Below are positions 44,520-55,949 of a stretch of 64,000 nt of DNA, piece after piece (position 1 is the stretch's first letter; each line of letters starts with the position of its first letter). This DNA is from Diorhabda sublineata (taxonomy: Eukaryota > Arthropoda > Insecta > Coleoptera > Chrysomelidae). The notes below the pieces were generated by a model, which was not told the origin of the DNA, searched no databases, and saw only the letters and a program-made list of their open reading frames with translations. A program made the position numbers and the translations under genes. The stretch spans positions 4,547,209-4,611,208 of the forward strand of contig NC_079476.1 of assembly GCF_026230105.1 (NCBI RefSeq), written 5' to 3'.

Positions 44520-46310
44520 AAAAGTTGAAAACCAATGTAGGTACAGATGTGCCAGTTTTATATAGACTTGTAATTGATTTAAAAGACAGTAATTTTGAAT
44601 TGTTTTGTGGTGTATGTATTATAAATGAAGACCACAGGGAATTTTTCAGGAAATTGTCACAGCAATGAAGTTAGAAAGTTATTTCCCAGTATGATTTCAC
44701 TGTTATGAAATATTCACTGTATTGTATCTACATTATGGTAATAAGAACAAAGACTATGAGTAAATTTCATCAGAAAGTGCAATGTAACTTTTACTCTAGT
44801 TTTAAAGTTACAAATAAAACTTTGTAGCCATAAATTCGATCTTTGTATTTAATTTTACTGAAATTATCTTCGCTTGTTATATCGAGTACAACTCTTTACA
44901 ATTCAAAGGTTTTCTCACTACCCCACCCGTATACGATTATAAGGACTTCCAGTATTACTAACATATTGTTTAAAATCCGCTTCTTAGCCTAGCAAACCTG
45001 ATAATACCTGAGTAAGTAAACTCAGCACTTAGTATCTAGTGATCTCGCTTAATGTTATCAACTTAAAATCTAAATTAAATCAGGTCAACAATACAATCGG
45101 CTATATTTAAGCAGAACAAAAATCAAGAATTGTGTACAATACAAAGTTGAGTAGAGCATAAAGTAAATAAATAAGATTAACATGTGGTAACTATTATAAA
45201 TAAAATGAAAAGCTAAATTAAGTAATTCCATTACAAACAAATGCAGTATTTTATGGTGAAAAATGATGGTGAAATATGTAAATAACTGCATCAAATTACA
45301 ACAAATGATAATATAAGCAAATATTATTATAATTTTTATTAATACTTTTTCGAGTGTAGTCGCATGATTTTTATAATATTTAAATAAAAAAAAATAGTTA
45401 TTACCTTTGACTGATATCTACTAGTCTTATTTCTGATACAAATATCGATCGTGAACATTTACAAACATATGTTTTTCCTCTTTATATTACTCTGAGAAAC
45501 TTTTCAATCTCTTTATCAATACCTATTCCTCATTGTACTGTGATACTGTCCATTTCACTATTTAAACCGAAGAACGTGATGAAATTTTTAACTCAGTGTC
45601 GACTGCATCCAGCCGTTATTGCACATTGTCCGGATAGGATTTACAAAATGAAGGAAGTAATTTGACCAGTTACACTTTTTCATTGGAATATTCCTGTCAC
45701 AATGGAATTTACATAGTTTTATTTTACCTTCGGTTCATGGGAAATTGAGTTTCTAAAGCTCTCAATATATAGATAGCGCATGCAATTTTGGTTGTATACA
45801 TAGTAATATAATACTTGATACATGAAGAGAAGTATCATAATTTGGCTTTATAGCAGAAGTTTGATATGTAATAAATTCTGATAATTACGTTTTCTATGTA
45901 TTAAAATGAAACTTATAACAGTGAGGAACTGTTGTGACCAGATCTACACCCAATCTCCTCAACTGCAATATTACTTTTAGCCTGGGAACATGTTGACAAC
46001 TTTTTTAACAATCATGTGAGAGCTGTTTTTGGTGCATTTGAAAATACTAATAAAAACAGCACATCGAAAAGCACAGTAAGTTTATTTGTTTTTATTTGTA
46101 TTGTTTCTCACAGTCTATGAAAATTGGCTGAATAGTTTACATTTATTGAGTTTTTTCTGTGAAATTCATAAGAAATATCAATGATTTCTTCAATAAGTGT
46201 ATAATGCTTAGATTTCTTTATCATCATAATTATTTTGGAGACCGTTTTCGCTTGTGTAATTTTTATAATTGATCTCGTCTTCAGAATCAGGTATCAAACA
46301 TAATTCATCA
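44520..46310. other. No recognisable gene
   Basis: Long AT-rich spacer, the first part perhaps the 3' end of the IS630-type copy. Short hydrophobic minus frame at 45085-45294 is composition-driven. No arrays or inverted repeats noticed. Confidence 0.4.
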
Positions 46311-46312
46311 GT

Positions 46313-47352
46313 CAATAAGTCATGTGACTAACACACAGATGGCGCTGACATAATCAAATCCATATGACGTTTATGAAATACAACTTTCGAAAGACCAAGT
46401 GTAAAATTTAAAGACAGAAAAAAGTGAGAGTCATTTAAGTGAAGCTACTTTTGTTATTCTCAAAACAATGGATTTCAAAAAATATCGTTAGTTAATTTAT
46501 CATTGCTTCTTGATGAAAAAAAAATTACAGTACAAGCTCCGCAATGGCTGTTGTTATTGGTTTGCTGAATTTAAACGTTGTCGTACAGACATCGGTGATG
46601 GTGAACGTTCTCATCGTCCATCGAGGTAGTTTTTCCATAAAATATCAAAAAAAATCCACAAATTAGTTATATCTAATCATAAATTGAGATTGCGGGAGAT
46701 AGCTGAGCCCGTAAAGATATCAGAAGGCATGAACATTTGACCATGAGAAAGCTTTTTTCAAAGTGGGTGCCGCGTTTACTCACAGTCGATTAAAAACAAC
46801 AACGTGTTGATGATTTAGAGCAGTGTTTGACCAAGTTTACACGTAATAAATCAGATTTTTTGCATCGATATGTGACAATGGATAAAATAATGGATCAGTC
46901 ACTTCACTCAATCAAAACGATCATCATTTGAGAGGACTGCATCCGGTGAGTTATTGGATTGTTTGAATCAAGGAAAAACGGCCTCACCAAGACAATGCAC
47001 CGATTCACAAGTCGTTGGCAACGATGGTTGAATTGAACGAATTATACTTCTAATTGCTTCCTCATCCACCGTATAGTCCAGATCTGGCCTCGGTAACTAC
47101 TGGTTATTTGGGCCCCAGTAAATACTGGTTATTTGCTGATATCAAAAAAATGCTCGCCGGTAAGAAATTCAGCACAAATGAAGAAGCAATTGCTGAAACT
47201 GAAGCCTATTTTGAGGAAAAAGGTAAATCCTTCTACCAGCACGGCATCCAGAAGTTGGTGTGATTGTATTGCTCTTAAAGGAGACACCTTGATGAGTAAA
47301 ATCAATTTTTGGCAAAAAATGTGTTTTTCCTAGTTAGCCACATGACTTATTC
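46313..47352 (+). mobile_element. Mariner with matching terminal repeats, decayed gene
   Basis: The left end AATAAGTCATGTGACTAAC (46314-46332) is matched by the right end GTTAGCCACATGACTTATTC (47333-47352), inverted with one mismatch over 19 bases. The length of 1.04 kb is short for a mariner (about 1.3 kb). Coding remnants on the plus strand in order: WFAEFKRCRTDIGDGER, KLRLREIAEPVKIS, SKWVPRLL, DDLEQCLTKF, DFLHRYVTMDK, PHPPYSPDLAS, SKYWLFADIKKMLAGKKFST and EAIAETEAYFEEKGKSFYQH. Part of the core between the first Asp and HQDNAP is deleted, and many stops occur. Confidence 0.85.
47054..47263 (+). pseudogene. C-terminal block of the 46313 mariner, with small duplication
   Basis: An open frame reads LPHPPYSPDLASVTTGYLGP, then SKYWLFADIKKMLAGKKFS and NEEAIAETEAYFEEKGKSFY. 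The normal signature is SPDLAPSDYWLFADLKKML; here SDYWLF appears twice in altered form because actactggttatttg (47097-47111) is repeated as atactggttatttg (47124-47137), a 27-bp tandem duplication exactly in the third-Asp motif. Both copies have lost the Asp codon. Confidence 0.8.
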
Positions 47353-47592
47353 GACGTATTTAATACTCATATAATTCTTTATCTTTAATAACAAATTGAG
47401 ATCGTTTTTGCATTGTTTGCAATTTGCTCTGTTCATTTTCTTCCTTTTCCCAGCCAGAATTAAAATTTCTATTAGCGTAGCACGGTTTGCATTGGTGAAA
47501 ATTGATAATAACAGATGCTTTTGGGGTTCAATTACAAGGAGGCAGAGCCGCTGGTTGGCGTCCACCTTTTGTATGATACTATCTTGCAATGT

Positions 47593-47841
47593 TCATATGT
47601 GTTTGTTTAAAACCATCAAGTTGATTAATAAATTCTGTGGTTTCCAAAGTAAGCTCTTCGTCTGACAATTGACTTTTTTCGTAAAACGTTCAATGGTTTT
47701 GCGAATTGTGCTATCGTTTAAATTGACGTTGTTGAAAAAAGATTCGATGACGGCATGAAATACTGGCAGAACAGCGCTTTGGTATGGACCAAACATTTCG
47801 ATTAAATGACTGATATTAACCATAGTTTTTTTGGGGGACAT
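47593..47841 (-). other. Possible HTH fragment of a Tc3-like transposase
   Basis: The minus frame reads SPKKTMVNISHLIEMFGPYQ, then NVNLNDSTIRKTIERFTKK. The second part has the form of the recognition helix and linker found near the start of Tc3-like or mariner proteins (..T(V/I)R..(I/V)ERF...). No catalytic residue is seen and the continuation to the left (47347-47589) is not recognisable. Uncertain. Confidence 0.3.
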
Positions 47842-47859
47842 TTGTACATGCGCAGCCCA

Positions 47860-48299
47860 TTACGAACAACGCAACTAGCGCAATGCAAAGATATTTATCC
47901 TATCAGGCAGTAGAACAGTCATTCTAGCATATGATTCTTGAAAAATTGGATCAAAACATGTATGGGAATGCACACAATGTTTGAACTTACTGAGAGTAAA
48001 CAACAAGAGTTATTCAGTAATCGGTTTAAGGTCATATCGAAATGCACAGCAATGAAGAAGCAAAACAATGTCCTTCTTCTTCATCCTCACAAAAGTTCGC
48101 TAGTTTTTGATTACTAATCGTGTCTACCATTATACCAATACGATTTCTTGCACTCCTCGGGCTAACACAGAAATGTTGGGTTAAGTGCATCATCAGATAA
48201 GATAAGTATAGTCAAAAAATTTTATTTTCAAGCAGAAACATAGACTGCTGCATATGTATTCTATGAGACAGCAGAGCAGACTTCCAAGCATTTGACTAA
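47860..48299. other. No recognisable gene
   Basis: AT-rich; may hold decayed upstream parts of the LINE RNase H fragment beginning near 48300. Confidence 0.35.
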
Positions 48300-48860
48300 T
48301 ATGAAATTAAGCTCGACCAGAACTCAGTGCGAAGCAATGGACAGCTGACCACTTGGCAAAGAAAGGAACACAACTTTTTGTAGGTTTTGGAGGCAATGGA
48401 CAGCTGACCACTTGGCTAAGAATGGGACACAACTTTTTGTAGGTTTTCGAGGCAATGGACAGCTCACCAATTGGTGAAGAGAGGAACACAACTTTTTGTA
48501 GGTTCTCCAAAAAGCCATCAAGTCATAATCATAAAAAAGTGGGAAAGCACGAAGAAATAATATGGAATAAGATCCAGGGCTGAAACAATCGAAGAAGTTT
48601 CTTTCTTATTCTACTAACTAAAGGTCCTTCCATTGAACAAATAAGAGTACTGGTCACTGGTCACTGTTCAGTGAAGATTTACTAGAAGTACCAGGATATC
48701 AACGAAGAAACTCACTCCTGAATCTTGTTTCTGGAAAGAACTAAAGGAAACAGCCGAGAACTGTCTTTATGAGTGCTACGTTAAGGCTACGGTTCTTACA
48801 TTCTCGCTTTATTAAACCAACCAGGTAGCTCCTAGAGCGATAACTCACATTGTAAAATCG
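48300..48860 (+). pseudogene. LINE with RNase H: domain end and C-terminal tail
   Basis: Plus-strand text in the tandem block reads ADHLAKNGTQLFVG, and DxxPLGKERNTTF in another copy; this resembles the RNase H end G(N)E.AD.LAK.GT. Downstream come LTKGPSIEQIRVLVTGHCSV and LYECYVKATVL-type text with RNR-like ends. The (L/I)..L(V)TGHC(S/T)(L/V) block is diagnostic of the region after RNase H in I/R1/LOA-type LINEs. The later CxxC...EH(L)(I/L)C.CP tract is lost or unreadable. Many stops. The RNase H part holds a 59-bp tandem duplication. Confidence 0.55.
48331..48512 (+). repeat. 59-bp tandem repeat, about 3 copies
   Basis: caatggacagctgaccactt at 48335, 48394 and 48453 gives an exact 59-bp spacing, each unit ending acacaactttttgtaggtt. 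Units differ by a few substitutions (third: ctcaccaattgg). As 59 is not a multiple of three, each copy shifts the reading frame of the LINE RNase H sequence in which it lies, so the amplification arose after the gene was dead or killed it. Confidence 0.9.
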
Positions 48861-48864
48861 TGGA

Positions 48865-49875
48865 TCCCTCTTTAATAGATCGATAGGTCAAAGTGTTAAC
48901 GACGATTCACCGCCTCATTTTCTAGCTAATCAAAATCATACTTTTATGAAATTTTACCTTTTATACTGTTATTTTACATAGTCTAAGTTTTCCATATGTT
49001 TATGCAGTAAGCTGATGGCAAATGCATTACCAAACAGTTAGCTTACTAGGTTTTTTTCTGTTATATGCGATTTCAAACACAATTATGATCAAAATTCAAT
49101 CAGTTTGAGCTGGAATACCTTGGTGACGTTGATATATCAACACATAAATTGAAAAACGAACCAAAGGTGTTCGTTTATAGAAATACCGATAAACTTCCAT
49201 CATTCCAATGGAATTTTTCTTTACAAAGTCTCCATTATTGTTTCTAATATAACAAAAGCGAATTTAACATCACTATAGGGAATAATGTAATTAACAATAT
49301 ATTATGTGGTTACATTCTATCAGCATGAATAGGAGATAGTTAATGTTTGAAATCATATTTATGATTCAATTGACGTACCTGCGGCTGACAATTATTATCT
49401 AATGGAATAACGAATGGATTGGAACAGCCTCATTACTAATTACATAATATTGCATCGAAAATTGACAGACGTCACTTGTTTCGATCACTATTAAAAAGTT
49501 GTGTCACAACAAAATTGTGATTTTATTTTATTTAATTAATTGTAACAATTTGAAAATTCGTATTTGTTTCGCGAAATCGTATTTTTTAATTTACGCACAG
49601 ACACATTTAGATAACATTTCGTGCATCTATCACACACTACCTGTGTCGATCCGGAAGATCGTTCGACGAGCGCACAAGCGTCGGCAACATCAGCGAAAAT
49701 ATTGAACAAAAATTGATAGAAAAAATTATTTTTTCTAAGAATGAGTGCACTATAATCATATTGTTGAGAAAGTATTAACTCTTTGTCACTCTGTTGTTAA
49801 CTCGGTTATAATTTGGATTGAAGATACCGTCGTTATACCAACAAATATGCGCTCTATGGACCTTCCTATATAATC
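48865..49875. other. No recognisable gene
   Basis: AT-rich sequence with one short open plus frame at 49499-49705 (hydrophobic, ends RRAHKRRQHQRK). No recognised motif. Confidence 0.4.
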
Positions 49876-49877
49876 TG

Positions 49878-49957
49878 TGTGCTCGGACCACCGTGCGCTC
49901 GGACCACCGTATGCTCGGCTCATGTGCGCTCGAACCACCGTGCGCTCGATACACGCA
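49878..49957. repeat. 16-bp tandem repeat, GC-rich
   Basis: About five copies of tgcgctcggaccaccg: tgtgctcggaccaccg, tgcgctcggaccaccg, tatgctcggctcatg, tgcgctcgaaccaccg, tgcgctcgatacacg. Much richer in G+C than its surroundings. The repeat is open in several frames on both strands but shows no protein motif. Confidence 0.9.
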
Positions 49958-49959
49958 TT

Positions 49960-50285
49960 CCTTCCAATGTTCACCATACATCTGTCTCCTTGTTTTTTGG
50001 GTGAATAAAATCTGTCGATATCGATTATTATTATAATAATAAATATTTTTAAATATGTATTATCCAAAACCTGATCCTTATGAATCATTTTACAATGATT
50101 GATGTGATTCGCTGCAGTTAAACAAAATTTTTTTCACATTTTGAGGCATATTTTAAAGCTGAGCAACTTTCATCTGAAATTTGGTTTCTTAAATGGAGTT
50201 CCAAAGAAGGTTTGCACAGCTAATATGTACATATATACACCTACGGTTGTATGGATGTCCAATAAGGACAGCTTTTTTTCAAAAT
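49960..50285. other. No recognisable gene
   Basis: AT-rich spacer between the 16-bp repeat and the Tc3-like element. Its right part, cggttgtatggatgtccaat followed by aaggacagc (50243-50270), is probably the outer end of that element. Confidence 0.35.
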
Positions 50286-50329
50286 AAAATGAAAACCATT
50301 TGAGATATTTCAAAAACTTTATTATCGGG

Positions 50330-51409
50330 TTGAAATACATTCAAAACATTTATGAATGGAACTCGACTTCGCTCATATGGCCACCGCAGGCACGTTTGCA
50401 GAGGTTGAATCTCTTTGGACCCAATTATCGATGATTCGGTTACACATTTCGGCCGAAACGGCTGCTATTTCGCGTTCAATGTTGGCTTTGAGCTCTTCCA
50501 ACGTCGTCGGCTTATAAGCATAGACCAATGACTTGACATAGCCCCAAAGAAAAAAATCTAGAGGCGGCCAATCGACTGGTTCATTTCTTAACGCTCATCA
50601 AACTTACTCTCCAATAAATCGATTGTAACGTGTGCTGTGTGGCTTGTGGCGCCGTTCTGTTGAAACCACATGCTGTCCAAGTCTATATATTCCAATTCGG
50701 GCCAAAAATAATCGATAATCATGGCGCGATAACGATCACCATTCACAGTAACGTGGCAACCACTATCATCGACGACAAAATATGGCCCTATGGCGCCGAC
50801 GGCATGCAAACGGCACCATACAGTTATCTTTTGTGGATGAAGTGGTCTTTCACTAAGCACATGTGAATTTTCACCCGCCCAATACCGCATATTTTGTTTA
50901 TTGACAAACCCATTCAGCCAGAAATGAGCTTCGTCACTGAAGATGATTTTGCGATGAAATTGATCATCTTGGCACGTCTTTTCAAGAGCTCAATCGGAGA
51001 ACTTGTGTCGCTTCGAATGGTCCATCGGCTTCAATTCTTGAGTGAGCCTGATGTTGTATGGGTGTAAAGTAAGATCCTTAAGCAAAATTCACCATAAAGT
51101 AGTATTGGCGATGCCCAACTCTTGAGAACGCCGTGGAATTGACTTATTTGGATCATTTGCTACGGACGTTTCAATGGCAGTGCTATTTTCGACACTTCGA
51201 TCAATCCGTAGTCTTATTGGCACGGCAACTTCACACAACGAATATGTAGATTCAAACTTTTTCACTAAACTTGTTACTGTCTGTCTAGTAGGTCGAAAAT
51301 TATGACCGAAAATTGGAATTAACGCTCTTAAAGTAGCGGCCACCGACTCCGAATTTCTGTAGTAAATTTTTAAGATTTGCAGACGTTGTTCGTTCGTGCA
51401 CTTCACCAT
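50330..51409 (-). pseudogene. Tc3-like transposase, nearly full length
   Basis: ATG 51409 opens MVKCTNEQRLQILKIYYRNS (HTH 1); the same frame continues through IPRRSQELGIANTTLW, a stop (51089), ILLKDLTLHPYNIRLTQELK, a stop near 51000 in place of the Trp of DWALE, FSDEAHFWLNGFVNKQN (first Asp), RPLHPQKITVWC, GAIGPYFV, VTVNGDRYRAMI and DSMWFQQNGATSHTA. After 50588 a frameshift leads to NEPVDWPPLDFFLWGYVKSL and ANIEREIAAVSAEMCNRI. QQNGA replaces the family's QQDGA, so the second catalytic Asp is Asn. The third Asp (PLDFFLWG) is kept. The protein would be about 340 aa. Two stops, one frameshift and the D-to-N change rule out activity. Same family as 36866-37380. Confidence 0.88.
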
Positions 51410-52325
51410 GATGAAAAAGTTATGTCTACTAAATAAACGGACAGTGACAGTTCGTAATTAAGTGAAAACGTGCGTTCACAAACTAAATTCAAAATTGTCT
51501 CTATTGAAAAACCCTTTGTAAGTAATAGATACTTATACATATTAGTTCCAACGATAATAAATTTTACCATCTATACCATTTTTTTGTTAGAGAATTTGAT
51601 AACTGTATTGTTTAATTCAATTATTACGCAAAAAAATGCAATTGATCTGGCTCAAAATTCGTAAAATCGACATATTTAACGCGGGGGACTAAATCCAAAA
51701 ACAATGCGGAACAAATTTGTTTTGGTCATTATAGTGAAAACGATATATTTGGAAATTTTGAACCACTCACAAAAAAGCAGCTTGAAAAAATTTGTATTGA
51801 TATAATACGAGTTTATATTAAATCGTATTATATTTTTCTTTTGTTGAGATTTTAAGCTCTCGAGATATAACAGTGGATAATTCTAGTAAATTTTACCAAG
51901 TTGGTAGGATTAAGTCATAACGACGAAATTAAATAAATAGAGCTACAGATCTGTAAATTTCAACGCTGCATGACGAAGATTGAATTCATTCATGCAGAAA
52001 CGTTACTTTGATGCTATTTGAAGTTGATATCTCTTAGTAAAATTTTGTATTGTAAATAACTATTACTTAGATTTGAAATATATAAAATTGAGTGTGCCTA
52101 GAGTATACAAATTGACTTTTATGATACTTATATTGCCTTTAGTGACTATAATTTAATAATTCGTCATTGGAAAAGTATATATACCAGCGGCTATAAATCA
52201 ACAATCGACAATAGTAACAAATAGAAATATGTATCCAACGCAAATACTGGACATAAGAACTTTGAATTCGGCCAAGAATGAAAATAAACAAACTAAAAGA
52301 TAAGAAAGTAGAAAAAAACAATATT
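51410..52325. other. No recognisable gene
   Basis: AT-rich spacer. The first 70 bp (ctactaaataaacggacagt) are probably the outer end of the Tc3-like element. No further motif. Confidence 0.4.
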
Positions 52326-52329
52326 GAAT

Positions 52330-53750
52330 TGTGCTATGGCAACCTTCCACCAGGAGACTCTACCAAGAAAGATTAAAAGATAAAAACAACATTAACCCAA
52401 TCGAGGCAGAGGAAGGCGTGAACACCAGTTGAAAAAAAATAGAAACAAACATCAAACAAGCGGCATCGGAGGCATTTGGATCCAGGACAGTACACTCCAC
52501 AAATAAGAAAAGAACTAAAACACCATGGTTCTGTAAGTGATAGCTAAATGTCAAGAAAAGAATTACAGAACGTCAAAAACCCTGAATTCGTACGAAGATT
52601 ACAAAAGAGTACGTAATGAAACAACAATAATTGTAAGAGAAATGAAGAACAAATATTGGGAACAATTTTCCGAACAGATGGAGAATGATTTTTACGTCCT
52701 CCAGAAACAGATATGGCAAATGATAAAGAGACAAAGAAAAGAAGTCAATGAGCTGTTCGAAACAAACCAAATACAAAAGGAAACATGAGTCAAGTACTTC
52801 CAAGAACTGTACGAGAATGAAGACGAAAATAGAAACGAACCAAACACGCCTGAAATAACCACAAACGAAGATCTACAGTTTGAATTAACAGAGATGTAAG
52901 CGGCTATCAAACAGCTCAACAACAGAAAAAGCCCAGGTCAAGATGGCATAACTAACTACTCAAATACGGGGGAGAAAGTCTTGCCAAGCAACTAACAACT
53001 CTCGTGAACAAGATCGTGTTACATCAAAAAAATCCCAGACGATTGGAGAACAAGTACCACGATTCTCATATTCAAAAATTATGGAGGAATCAATTTGCTT
53101 GGTAGCACTCTGAAACTTACAACAAAAGTAATAAACAACAAAATAAACAGTTTTATCACGTTAACAGATGAGCAACAGGAATTTAGAACGGGAAGGTCGT
53201 GCACAGATACGATAAACAAATCCCTTATGACTTGATAGAAACCATTGAAAATATATACATAGACAACAAAATCCAAGCCAAAGCGAACGGAGTGCTAACG
53301 GAGCAAATAGCAGAACACAAACAAATTCGTCAGGGATACTCCTTCAACCCCTTGCTTTTCAATACCATTATGGACGAAATAATCAAGAAAGTAAGAAAGC
53401 TAAGGGGCTACTAGATGGAGGACCGAAATAATACAATATTGTGTTCTAGTCGCCAAAAATGAGGATGATCTTCAAAGGCTTTTACATGTGTTTAACTGCA
53501 CAGCTTAATCTTCCAATATGATAATATCTGCATCCAAAATAAATTGTAGCTAGTCGTAGACGACCAGATAATTCACCAAGTAATGAAATTCAAATATCTA
53601 GGAATCGAGATCGAGAGGAGTATCGGCCGACTCAGAAAATGGTGGAGTGACAACTTTGAAGCAGGATAGAAGGCAAGGATGTCGAGGACAAAACAGGCGA
53701 CTACGCCTAATACACGGAAGAAGAAGAAGTCATTAGAAAATAAATAACGG
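52330..53750 (+). pseudogene. RTE-like LINE reverse transcriptase with deletion
   Basis: Plus-strand order: KTLNSYEDYKRVRNETTIIV, REMKNKYWEQFSEQMEND, QKQIWQMIKRQRKEVNELFE, KYFQELYENEDENRNE, AIKQLNNRKSPGQDGI (RT motif 1/2 start), IPDDWRTSTTILIFK, NLLGSTLKLTTKVINNKI and EQQEFRTGRSCTD. It then jumps to IPYDLIETIENIYIDNKIQA, RQGYSFNPLLFNTIMDEIIK (family RQGDSLSPLLF), and later LVVDDQIIHQVMKFKYLGIE. The DLTKAFD palm motif and the YADD box are deleted; a fused end TRKKKK plus a (gaa)n tail closes it near 53735. Frames change several times. Best LINE in the window for length. Confidence 0.88.
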
Positions 53751-53754
53751 ATTT

Positions 53755-54475
53755 TCTACTTCTCTAAAGTTAAACGAATGAGACATTGGATACAAGAAAC
53801 CGGTACGTTTCATTTCAGTCGAAAATATACATTCCAATATCTTCAAGCCAAACTATTCAGAAAATTGTTATTTCAATCACGTGAAATAATAAAATCAGTA
53901 ATGTATAAAAATAAAAGTTATTATCACTAATCTTCGTGTCTTTGTCAACTATCATAAAAGTTTATAGGGCTTTTGCCATTACTTCTGAGTAGCACTTATC
54001 TTCCACGTTATTAAACACAGTAATAAGAACCAGGTAGCTTTTAGGTGATGTTACTAAAATAGATAATAACCTAATAGATAGATCAATTTCACGGCTATTT
54101 AAAAGATTCAAGAAAACAATAATGGGTTTCATTTTTGTAACAACAATGAGACGCCCAAATTCGGTTGTGAGAATGTAGTAATTTATCTGAAGCTATTTGA
54201 TGAATGTCAAGCCAACAGTCAGCCACAAATTATGTCTCCTGTGCTATTGGAAACAGATAAGATGATCTCAGTAGCCAAGTTGTTGATCCATGAAAGCTAG
54301 AGTCCCTAGTAGCATGTGGTCTGGCAATATTTAGCTAATACAGTGCAATCTTAATAAAACATACCTCAAAATAACGACTTCCTAGTTTCAACAAATTCTT
54401 CGTAATCCCTTTCAATAAGAGTCAATTTGAAGTACATTAGATTTTTCGTGTTAACAAAAGGTGCCTTCAAAATTT
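53755..54475. other. No recognisable gene
   Basis: AT-rich spacer between LINE and Tigger fragments. No motif recognised. Confidence 0.4.
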
Positions 54476-54479
54476 CAAA

Positions 54480-55130
54480 AAGCGAAACGAGATTGTTTTT
54501 CTAACAAATTGTGGTGAAAATGGTAGCGATGTGAAAGGAAAACTGACAGAGTTGACTGTCGGATACGAACCCGAAAACTTCTTCACCGCTGATGAAACTG
54601 GACTCTTCTATAAATCTTTACCAGACAAAACTTCACCATTCAAAGGCCTTAAATGTAATGGCGGATAAAATAACAAAATTTCACTTTACTGTACCACAAA
54701 CTTGAGTTACTCATCCTCGGAAACTATAAAAAACCTCGATGTATTATAAATGTTGGGTTGGATAACCAGTAATGCTTTTAGCATGCTTTAAAGTCTGGAC
54801 AAAGAGATGAAGAAACAAAACAAGAAAGTTCTTAAGATAAAAAATATAAAAATAAAGTACTTGCCTCCAAATACCACTTCGAAATTCCAACCATTGAACC
54901 AAGGCATCATTCAAAGCTTTAAAATACCTTATCGAAAAAAATTGATGAGACAATGTCTTGATGATGATGAACGCCAAACGCCAACTACAAGTTTTACGTA
55001 GATGATCCGCAAAGATTGGAATCTAGACACTGAAAGGACCATTGCAAACTGCTTCAATAAAAGTGGCTTTAACGTAACGTGCGAATATAAAGATAAGATG
55101 AAGACGAAGAAGAAGAGAGTGAAATTGATG
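54480..55130 (+). pseudogene. Pogo/Tigger-type transposase, catalytic region remnant
   Basis: The plus strand reads EIVFLTNCGENGSDVKGKLT, YEPENFFTADETGLFYKSLP and DKTSPFKGLKCNGG, the (I)(F/Y)NADETGL(F/W)(Y)...LP..(T) tract with the first catalytic Asp. Later an open frame (54807-55001) reads MKKQNKKVLKIKN, then IKYLPPNTTSKFQPLNQGII and QSFKIPYRKKLMRQCL. In Tigger proteins this is K(I/V)LLLVDN(C).AH ... (V)(F/Y)LPPNTTS.(L/I)QP(L)DQG(I)I..(F)K..YR. The VDN..AH block with the second Asp is deleted and the third Asp (QPLDQG) is Asn. The CENP-B-like DNA-binding part is not visible. Confidence 0.85.
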
Positions 55131-55134
55131 AACA

Positions 55135-55935
55135 ATAAAAGATGCTGATAATACTTTAAATATAATAAAATCTGTGTTTTTCTAAAAAGGATATTTTAAT
55201 GACGATGTAGTCAAATTCATCACAAAATTGGATTGTGCTTTGGATGCGATAACTTTCTAATCAAATTAAGATTAAGCTACCATAACCACATTGTAGATTT
55301 TTATCTTTAAATCGTGAGTTTTGTTGTGCTAATCTTTGAAATTAACATTAAATTACCCACCTTGATACCTACTTTTACTGCATTTAAGTTTAATTTTTAA
55401 TTTGTGTGGACGGTGCCTCATCAAACAGCGGTTTGGCGATTTAAAATTTCTGTTTTCTACGAAGTCTAGATAGTAAATATCTATGGTTCTATTGGAAATT
55501 TGGGAAAAATCATCGATTGACCAACTTCACGTAACCCAACAATAGGATCTTACTTAAAATCACTTATTTTTGCCACTGAATTCTAGGTTCTGTATGTCTC
55601 AAAAAACCTACTTAAATGATTTAGGTACTACAAAAACTCAATAAATAAATCTGAAAATTCAATAATTTTTTATTTGTAGCAAAACAAGTCCGAGTATTGA
55701 CGCATATGTAAGGGTCTTTATCTACTCCCTTTCATCAGTCAGTATAAAATACTGAATATAAGCAAATTTCAATTCTATTTATTAAAAAAATTGAACGAAC
55801 TAGTAAATCTAATGAATGATGAATACTGATAATTTTGTTTGTAGTCAACCCGCTGCCGCAGAAAAAGTGCGCATGCGCCAAAGGTTAACGACTGTCAGTT
55901 GTATAGCCTGAAACTTACTCTTTCGAATGCGATGT
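55135..55935. other. No recognisable gene
   Basis: AT-rich, no motif or repeat. A slightly GC-richer start at 55850-55935 is probably the leader of the following mariner. Confidence 0.4.
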
Positions 55936-55949
55936 CCACCACGTCTGTA

